From Pseudomonadota bacterium (lineage in GTDB: Bacteria > Pseudomonadota > Gammaproteobacteria > Burkholderiales > Gallionellaceae), in NCBI GenBank assembly GCA_021781695.1, contig JAJXWG010000086.1, forward strand, positions 1 to 6,981: a stretch of 6,981 nucleotides of DNA. The letters run 5' to 3'. The notes under the pieces were generated by a model that did not search any database, was not told the DNA's origin, and was given only the letters and a program-made list of their open reading frames with translations. Shown here in pieces: positions 1-4,777 of this stretch. The translations under genes and the position numbers were made by a program. Within the stretch, counting starts at the first letter, position 1. The number at the start of each line of letters is the position of its first letter.

Positions 1-1022
1 TCGATGACGAATTGCTGAGGCTGCTCAACGAGCGCGCTGCCATCGCAGAGCGCATAGGACATCTGAAGGATGATGGCATCATTCTGCGCCCGGAGCGCGA
101 GGCGCAGGTGTTGCGCCGCCTGCAGGACGCCAACAAAGGGCCGCTCGGCAATGAGGCGATAGCCACGCTTTTCACCGAGGTGATGTCGCAGTGCAGGGCA
201 CTTGAGGCGCCGATTTCGGTTGCCTACCTGGGGCCGGAGGGCACATTCACCGAGGCCGCAGCGCTGAAGCGTTTCGGCACCGCCATCGTTGGGCAGTCCT
301 GCGCCACCATAGACGACGTGTTCCGTTCTGTGGAGAACGGCATATCACGATATGGCGTGGTGCCTGTCGAAAATTCCACGGAAGGGGCTGTGGGACGCAC
401 ACTGGATCTGCTTTTGCAAAGCGGCCTTTATATCTGCGGCGAGGTGATGCTTGCGATACACCAATGCCTACTTGCCACGCAATGCGACCTGAAGCTGATT
501 GAAACTGTCTATTCCCATCCGCAGTCCTTGGGCCAATGCCAAGGATGGCTGAACGTGAACCTGCCTCATGTTGCGCGCGTACCGGTATCCAGCAATGCGG
601 AGGCGGCACGCCTTGCGGCGGAACATCCCGGGAGCGCTGCGATTGCAGGCAGTCAGGCGGCACTGCATTTCGCTTTGAACCTGTGCGTGGAGAACATAGA
701 GGATGACGCGAGAAACACCACGCGCTTTCTGGTGCTAGGCAAGCAGCAGGTGGCAAGATCGGGCAAAGACAAGACCTCGATGGTGTTGTCTGCGGAGAAC
801 AAACCGGGCGCGGTGCATGGATTGCTGGCATCTCTGGCAGAACACAATGTGAGCATGACCAAGTTCGAGTCTCGTCCGTCGCGCTCCGGCCTTTGGGAAT
901 ATGTCTTTTTCGTGGACATAGAGGGGCATCAGGAAGACGGGAAAGTGGCGGTTGCGTTGGAAGAACTTAAACGCTCTGCCGCCTTCGTGAAGATACTGGG
1001 TTCATATCCGGTTGCGATATAA
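1..1022 (+). CDS. pheA: Bifunctional chorismate mutase / prephenate dehydratase (P-protein), 5' partial
   Basis: This cytoplasmic enzyme converts chorismate to prephenate and then to phenylpyruvate, the committed route to phenylalanine. The frame is open from base 3 (Asp-Asp-Glu-Leu-Leu-Arg) with no start codon, and the family pattern suggests roughly 10-25 residues are missing upstream. The domains run in order. An AroQ-type helical chorismate mutase covers bases 3-200 (LLNERA, RPEREAQVL). The prephenate dehydratase domain follows from about base 216 (YLGPEGTFTEAA at 225-260, VENSTEGAVGRT at 366-401, and the catalytic-type TRF in NTTRFLVLG near 711-737). A C-terminal ACT domain starts near 774 (KPGAVHGLL, then ESRPSR near 867), the usual phenylalanine-binding regulatory module. 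The gene ends at TAA 1020-1022. The TTG at 12 is an internal leucine codon, not the start. Function is confidently assigned; feedback inhibition by Phe is inferred from the ACT domain. Confidence 0.96.
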   Translation, partial: DDELLRLLNERAAIAERIGHLKDDGIILRPEREAQVLRRLQDANKGPLGNEAIATLFTEVMSQCRALEAPISVAYLGPEGTFTEAAALKRFGTAIVGQSCATIDDVFRSVENGISRYGVVPVENSTEGAVGRTLDLLLQSGLYICGEVMLAIHQCLLATQCDLKLIETVYSHPQSLGQCQGWLNVNLPHVARVPVSSNAEAARLAAEHPGSAAIAGSQAALHFALNLCVENIEDDARNTTRFLVLGKQQVARSGKDKTSMVLSAENKPGAVHGLLASLAEHNVSMTKFESRPSRSGLWEYVFFVDIEGHQEDGKVAVALEELKRSAAFVKILGSYPVAI

Positions 1023-1045
1023 CGGGATGCTTGCGTGGCAGGCCC

Positions 1046-1072
1046 CTGACCTTCTTTTCGAAAGAGAGTCAG
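1046..1072 (+). other. Imperfect hairpin in the pheA-hisC gap
   Basis: CTGAC (1046-1050) pairs with GTCAG (1068-1072), and TCTTT (1053-1057) pairs with AAAGA (1061-1065). A C-A mismatch and a U-G wobble separate the two arms, and the loop is UCG. This gives a 12-position stem starting 24 bases after the pheA stop. No T-run follows directly; the nearest is at 1111. It is therefore not a standard intrinsic terminator. It could be an mRNA processing or stability element, or part of an attenuation device. The pairing is visible in the sequence; its role is unknown. Confidence 0.5.
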
Positions 1073-1110
1073 CAGAGAGGCGTGAGCATGGATTTATGGG
1101 TTTAATTTGC

Positions 1111-1128
1111 TTTTTTATCTCTTTTTTA
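1111..1128 (+). promoter_or_regulatory. Pyrimidine-rich tract before hisC start (possible S1-dependent translation enhancer)
   Basis: Two runs of six T (1111-1116 and 1122-1127) flank ATCTC and end two bases before the ATG at 1130. No Shine-Dalgarno-like purine run lies in the 15 bases before either candidate hisC start (1130 or 1142). U-rich leaders are known to be bound by ribosomal protein S1 and can support initiation with a weak SD. Applying that here is inference. The tract could also be a pausing or transcript-end signal linked to the hairpin at 1046-1072. Confidence 0.25.
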
Positions 1129-1129
1129 G

Positions 1130-2245
1130 ATGGTTGTTGAAATGAATTATTCGGAACTGGCGCCGGACTATATACGCGCGATCGCACCTTACCAGCCCGG
1201 CAAGCCGATCTCAGAGCTTGAGCGCGAACTTGGTATTGCTGACATCGTGAAGCTTGCCTCGAACGAGAATCCTCTGGGTGCAAGCCCCAAGGCAATAGCT
1301 GCTGGTCATGCCGCGCTTGATGAAATCGCGCTGTATCCTGATGGGAATGGATACGAATTGAAGGAAGCGCTGGTGAAACGTTTCGGCGTATCCTTCGGAC
1401 AGGTCTTCCTGGGCAACGGTTCCAACGACCTGCTGGAGCTCGCAGCACGCGCATTCCTGACGGTTGGGGACCGCGCGGTTTATTCCGAGCACGCGTTCGC
1501 GGTTTACCCGCTGGCGGTTCAGGCGGTGGGTGCTGCCGGCATCAGCGTGTCTGCAAAAAACTTCGGTCATGACCTTGATGCGATGCGACAGGCCGTAATA
1601 GCGCATCATGCGAAGCTTGTATTCATCGCTAACCCGAACAATCCGACTGGCACATTCCTGGACGGCTCTGAACTTCACGGATTTCTGCGCGCGCTGCCAA
1701 AAAATATACTGGTGGTGCTGGACGAGGCTTACAATGAATATCTACCCGAAGACTGCCGTTACGACAGCGTTGCCTGGCTTGGTGAATTCCGCAACCTGAT
1801 CATCTCGCGCACTTTTTCCAAGGCGTATGGGCTTGCCAGCTTGCGCGTGGGCTATGCGATGGGCGATGCGGAAGTCGTAGACATGATCAATCGTGTGCGC
1901 CAGCCCTTCAATGTGAACAGCGTGGCACAGGCTGCGGCAAAGGCGGCGCTGGATGATGCGGAATTTGTAAGGAAGACCTACGAGCTGAACCTTTCCGGCA
2001 TGAAGCAGCTCACGGATGGCTTGAGCGCAATGGGGCTGGATTACATTCCCTCGTTTGGCAATTTCGTCAGCTTCAAGATTCGCAACGCGGCTCTCAGCTA
2101 TCGCCGTCTGCTCGAATTGGGCGTGATCGTTAGGCCAATAGCCAGTTACAATATGCCGGACTATTTGCGCGTTTCAATCGGTCTGGAAACGCAGAACCAG
2201 AAATTTTTATCTGCATTGAAGCAGGTGCTAGGAGAAGCAGCATGA
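1130..2245 (+). CDS. hisC: Histidinol-phosphate / aromatic aminotransferase (HisC family, PLP-dependent)
   Basis: This is a class I/II fold-type I aminotransferase using pyridoxal phosphate. Visible motifs are ASNENPLGAS (43-52), LGNGSNDLLEL (94-104), the NPNNPTGT cofactor/substrate loop (168-175), LDEAY (197-201), and the Schiff-base lysine K231 in SRTFSKAYGLASLRVGY (226-242). R347 in YLRVSIG is the likely substrate-carboxylate arginine. The length of 371 aa is normal for HisC. Placement between pheA and tyrA suggests it mainly transaminates phenylpyruvate/4-hydroxyphenylpyruvate or prephenate; activity on histidinol phosphate is also possible, and the sequence alone does not separate these. 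The start is uncertain. ATG 1130 directly follows an in-frame TAG (1127-1129), and ATG 1142 (MNYSELAPDY) fits the usual family N-terminus equally well. Neither has a clear SD. The stop overlaps the next gene's ATG as ATGA. Confidence 0.93.
   Translation: MVVEMNYSELAPDYIRAIAPYQPGKPISELERELGIADIVKLASNENPLGASPKAIAAGHAALDEIALYPDGNGYELKEALVKRFGVSFGQVFLGNGSNDLLELAARAFLTVGDRAVYSEHAFAVYPLAVQAVGAAGISVSAKNFGHDLDAMRQAVIAHHAKLVFIANPNNPTGTFLDGSELHGFLRALPKNILVVLDEAYNEYLPEDCRYDSVAWLGEFRNLIISRTFSKAYGLASLRVGYAMGDAEVVDMINRVRQPFNVNSVAQAAAKAALDDAEFVRKTYELNLSGMKQLTDGLSAMGLDYIPSFGNFVSFKIRNAALSYRRLLELGVIVRPIASYNMPDYLRVSIGLETQNQKFLSALKQVLGEAA
2230..2234 (+). promoter_or_regulatory. Shine-Dalgarno site for the DAHP synthase gene
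   Basis: AGGAG lies seven bases before ATG 2242, inside the last codons of hisC. It fixes the DAHP synthase start and, with the ATGA stop/start overlap, indicates translational coupling between the two genes. Confidence 0.75.
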
Positions 2246-3258
2246 TCATAGTGATGGGAAAAGATGTCACCGACGAGCAGATCGGCACGGTGGTGAAGAA
2301 GCTGGAGACAGCAGGGCTCAAGGCCAACATTTCGCGCGGCGTGGAGCGCACGGTGATCGGCGCGATCGGCGACGAACGGCAGCTGTCTGAGGAGATGTTC
2401 ACTCCGTTGCCGGGCGTGGAATCGGCAATGCATATCGCCAAACAGTACAAGATCGTGTCGCGCGAATCGCACAAGGCCGACACCGTGATTGACATCAAGG
2501 GCATCCCGCTGGGAGGCAACCAGATTCAGATCATCGCAGGCCCCTGTTCCGTCGAGACCCAGGAGCAGATGGATCTGTCCGCAAAATACGTACACGATGC
2601 GGGTTGCCGGCTGATGCGCGGCGGCGCGTTCAAGCCGCGCACCAGTCCCTATGCGTTCCAAGGCAAGGGTGTGGAAGGGCTGGATATTTTCAGGAAGGCG
2701 GCCGACAAATACAAGCTGCCCATCGTCACTGAACTGATGGATGTGCGTCAGCTCGATATGTTCATGGAATACGACGTGGACGTGATCCAGATCGGCACGC
2801 GCAACATGCAGAACTTCGATCTGTTGAAGGAAGTCGGAAGGGTCAACAAGCCCGTGATCCTGAAACGAGGCATGTCGGCGACCATCTCGGAATGGCTGAT
2901 GGCGGCAGAGTACATCGCGGCGGGCGGCAACCACAACATCATCTTCTGCGAGCGCGGCATACGCACCTTTGAAACTTATTACAGGAATGTGCTGGACGTG
3001 ACCGCGATTCCCGTGCTGAAGAAAGAGACCCATCTTCCGGTGATCATCGATCCTTCCCATGCGGGAGGCAAGGCGTGGATGGTAGCGGCTCTCTCTCAGG
3101 CGGCCATTGCCGCAGGGGCTGACGGCCTTCTGGTCGAGATGCATCCCAATCCCTGTGAGGCATGGTGCGATGCGGATCAGGCGCTGACGCCTGCCGAGCT
3201 GAAGAAGCTGATGGGAACGTTAGGCGCGATTGCCGGCGCGATCGGCCGCTCGCTGTAG
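2242..3258 (+). CDS. aroF: 3-deoxy-7-phosphoheptulonate (DAHP) synthase, AroA-I-beta type with N-terminal ferredoxin-like domain
   Basis: This enzyme condenses phosphoenolpyruvate and erythrose-4-phosphate to DAHP, the entry step of the shikimate pathway. Residues 1-72 form the extra ferredoxin-like (ACT-like) domain seen in Thermotoga-type enzymes, where it mediates feedback inhibition by Tyr/Phe. The TIM barrel covers about 85-338. Its motifs are IIAGPCSVET (97-106), RGGAFKPRTSPYAF (126-139), IGTRNMQNF (184-192), LKRGMSATISEW (207-218), IDPSHAGGK (269-277) and LVEMHPNP (297-304). Likely metal ligands are C102, H273, E299 and D310; K131 and R133 are likely substrate phosphate contacts. This family differs from the E. 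coli AroF/G/H type (I-alpha), so the symbol aroF follows common annotation only. Length of 338 aa is normal. The start is set by AGGAG and the overlap with hisC. Allosteric control is inferred from the domain. Confidence 0.95.
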   Translation: MIIVMGKDVTDEQIGTVVKKLETAGLKANISRGVERTVIGAIGDERQLSEEMFTPLPGVESAMHIAKQYKIVSRESHKADTVIDIKGIPLGGNQIQIIAGPCSVETQEQMDLSAKYVHDAGCRLMRGGAFKPRTSPYAFQGKGVEGLDIFRKAADKYKLPIVTELMDVRQLDMFMEYDVDVIQIGTRNMQNFDLLKEVGRVNKPVILKRGMSATISEWLMAAEYIAAGGNHNIIFCERGIRTFETYYRNVLDVTAIPVLKKETHLPVIIDPSHAGGKAWMVAALSQAAIAAGADGLLVEMHPNPCEAWCDADQALTPAELKKLMGTLGAIAGAIGRSL

Positions 3259-3262
3259 TTTT

Positions 3263-3270
3263 CCGGCCGG
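3263..3270. other. CCGGCCGG palindrome in the short aroF-membrane protein gap
   Basis: An 8-bp perfect palindrome occupies most of the 14-nt gap between the DAHP synthase stop and the next ATG (3273). It sits where an SD would be expected, and no proper SD is present. It may be chance in GC-rich DNA. If it has an effect, it would be on initiation at 3273. Confidence 0.3.
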
Positions 3271-3272
3271 AC

Positions 3273-3875
3273 ATGGGCAAGGGGCGTCTGGAGGCATTCA
3301 GCGACGGGGTCATTGCGATCATCATCACGATCATGGTGCTTGAGATGAAGGTGCCGCATGGCGACGATCTGACAGTGCTTTTCCCCCTGTTCCCGGTGTT
3401 CTTGAGCTATGTGCTGAGTTTCGTCTATATCGGCATTTACTGGAACAACCATCACCACATGATGCACAGCGTGCAGCATGTGAGCGGCGCGATCCTGTGG
3501 GCCAATCTGCATCTGCTGTTCTGGCTTTCGCTGTTTCCTTTCGTAACCGGCTGGACGGGCGAGAACCACTTCGCTTCAAGGCCTTCCGCGCTTTACGGGC
3601 TGGTGCTGTTCATGGCGGCGATCGCGTACTGGATCCTGCAGAAAACCATCATCCGCAATCAGGGGGAAGGGTCGCTGCTGGCCCATGCGGTAGGCCGGGA
3701 TATCAAAGGCAAGATTTCCCCCTTGATCTATGCTGCCGCGATACCCCTGGCGTTTGTGGAATCGTGGCTGGCCAACGGCCTGTATGTGCTGGTCGCGTTG
3801 ATGTGGATAATCCCTGACCGCCGCATCGAGCGCGCGTTGCAGGAACATTATGGAGACGGACATGCGCGGCACTGA
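3273..3875 (+). CDS. TMEM175 / DUF1211-family integral membrane protein, putative cation channel
   Basis: The 200-aa hydrophobic protein starts MGKGRLEAFSDGVIAI. The motif RxxxFSDGV (R5, F9-S10-D11-G12-V13) at the head of the first helix is the signature of the TMEM175 family, whose characterised members are K+-permeable channels. I see six likely membrane segments: about 9-25, 38-57, 72-94, 106-126, 148-165 and 167-181. A histidine-rich segment (NNHHHMMH, 58-65) follows helix 2, as in many family members. The C-terminus is short and charged. ATG 3273 is chosen because the family begins here. The frame is open back to ATG 3162, but that would add 37 non-family residues inside aroF. There is no good SD, so translation probably depends on coupling to the aroF stop 14 nt upstream. 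The 3' end overlaps tyrA. Family assignment is fairly firm; ion selectivity and any link to aromatic biosynthesis are unknown. Confidence 0.85.
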   Translation: MGKGRLEAFSDGVIAIIITIMVLEMKVPHGDDLTVLFPLFPVFLSYVLSFVYIGIYWNNHHHMMHSVQHVSGAILWANLHLLFWLSLFPFVTGWTGENHFASRPSALYGLVLFMAAIAYWILQKTIIRNQGEGSLLAHAVGRDIKGKISPLIYAAAIPLAFVESWLANGLYVLVALMWIIPDRRIERALQEHYGDGHARH

Positions 3876-4740
3876 ATCCGGTTTTAAGAAGGTCGTCATC
3901 TTCGGAACAGGGCTGATCGGCGGTTCATTTGCGCTGGCCCTGCGCCGCGCAGGCGTGGTCGGTGAAGTGGTGGGCTTCGGGCGCAGCGCCAAAACGCTTG
4001 AGCAGGCAAGAGGGCTCGGCATCATAGACCGCATCGGGCAGGATGTGGCGATTGAAGTTGCGAACGCCGATCTGATATTGCTGGCAACACCGGTAGGCCA
4101 GATGGGTGAGCTGATGAGCCGCATTGCGCCGCATATTGGCTTGCATGCGCTGGTCACCGACGGTGGCAGCACCAAGGGCGATGTGGTCGCGGCAGCCTAT
4201 GCAAATTTGAAAGACAAGGTGTCGCGCTTTATTCCCGCGCACCCGATCGCGGGCGCGGAACAGAGCGGCGCGCTTGCGGCGCGCGCTGATTTATATGTCG
4301 GCAAGAAAGTGGTGATCACGCCTCTTCCGGAAAACTCGAAAGATGACATTTTGCGCGTGCGCAAAGCCTGGGAAGCCTGCGGTGCAACTGTGAGCGAACT
4401 GACAGCACGTCAGCACGACGAAGTGTTTGCGGCAGTGAGCCATCTGCCGCATCTCTTGTCGTTCGCGCTGGTGCACGATATTGCAGAGCGCGAAAACAGG
4501 GACCTGCTGCTTTCTTTTGCGGCCAGCGGCTTTCGCGACTTCACGCGGATTGCGGCAAGCTCGCCTGAAATGTGGCGCGACATCAGTTTGGCCAATCGGG
4601 AAGCCTTGCTGCATGAAGTGAAACGATATGCGGATGAGCTCTACGTCATTTACCAGGCGCTGGAAAACAACGACGCCGAGAAGCTTGAAGAGATATTCAG
4701 CCTGGCGCGCGAAGTGCGTGGCAGCTGGACACCACAATAA
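3850..4740 (+). CDS. tyrA: Prephenate / cyclohexadienyl dehydrogenase (TyrA)
   Basis: The enzyme oxidatively decarboxylates prephenate (or arogenate) to 4-hydroxyphenylpyruvate (or tyrosine). An N-terminal Rossmann domain carries VVIFGTGLIGGSFALAL (15-31). The helical dehydrogenase domain has DGGSTKG (104-110), HPIAGAEQSG (131-140), SHLPH (197-201) and GFRDFTRIAASSPEMW (227-242). H131, H197 and R234 sit in the family's catalytic/binding motifs. At 296 aa there is no C-terminal ACT domain and no fused chorismate mutase or EPSP synthase, unlike enteric T-protein or the Pseudomonas TyrA-AroA fusion. Two starts are possible. ATG 3850 is preceded by AGGAA at 3841-3845. ATG 3862 (MRGTESGFKK) is preceded by GGAG at 3852-3855 with six-base spacing and gives the more usual N-terminus. 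Either overlaps the upstream gene, by 26 or 14 nt. The second beta strand ends GFGRS without the usual NAD-type acidic residue. Confidence 0.93.
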   Translation: METDMRGTESGFKKVVIFGTGLIGGSFALALRRAGVVGEVVGFGRSAKTLEQARGLGIIDRIGQDVAIEVANADLILLATPVGQMGELMSRIAPHIGLHALVTDGGSTKGDVVAAAYANLKDKVSRFIPAHPIAGAEQSGALAARADLYVGKKVVITPLPENSKDDILRVRKAWEACGATVSELTARQHDEVFAAVSHLPHLLSFALVHDIAERENRDLLLSFAASGFRDFTRIAASSPEMWRDISLANREALLHEVKRYADELYVIYQALENNDAEKLEEIFSLAREVRGSWTPQ

Positions 4741-4777
4741 TTGTTTTCGCCGTAATGAGAAAATTTGAAAGTGCAAC

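Noticed and set aside
1088..1105. Five-codon ORF as an annotated leader-peptide gene
   Set aside because: It has an SD-like GAGAGG, but it is too short to separate from chance and no terminator/antiterminator pair is evident. It is kept as part of a finding only.
1101..1106. TTTAAT as a -10 element for a hisC promoter
   Set aside because: No acceptable -35 hexamer lies 16-18 bp upstream (the region is AGAGGCG-like), so a promoter is not supported.
1180..1187. GCGATCGC palindrome (HIP1-like)
   Set aside because: I noted a single occurrence within hisC coding sequence; it is expected by chance at this base composition.
2161..3144. 327-aa open frame on the minus strand opposite the DAHP synthase gene
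   Set aside because: It lies antisense to a confidently identified conserved enzyme, has no recognisable motifs and is rich in His/Arg/Asp as expected from reverse-complementing GC-rich codons.
3162..3272. Longer N-terminus for the membrane protein starting at ATG 3162
   Set aside because: The added 37 residues are Arg/Ala/Asp-rich, lie inside the DAHP synthase gene and precede the usual family start (RLEAFSDGV). No SD supports it.
4265..4288. GC-rich near-repeat GGCGCGCTTGCGGCGCGC in tyrA
   Set aside because: It is explained by Ala/Leu/Arg codons (AALAARA) in a normal TyrA region; no further copies were seen.
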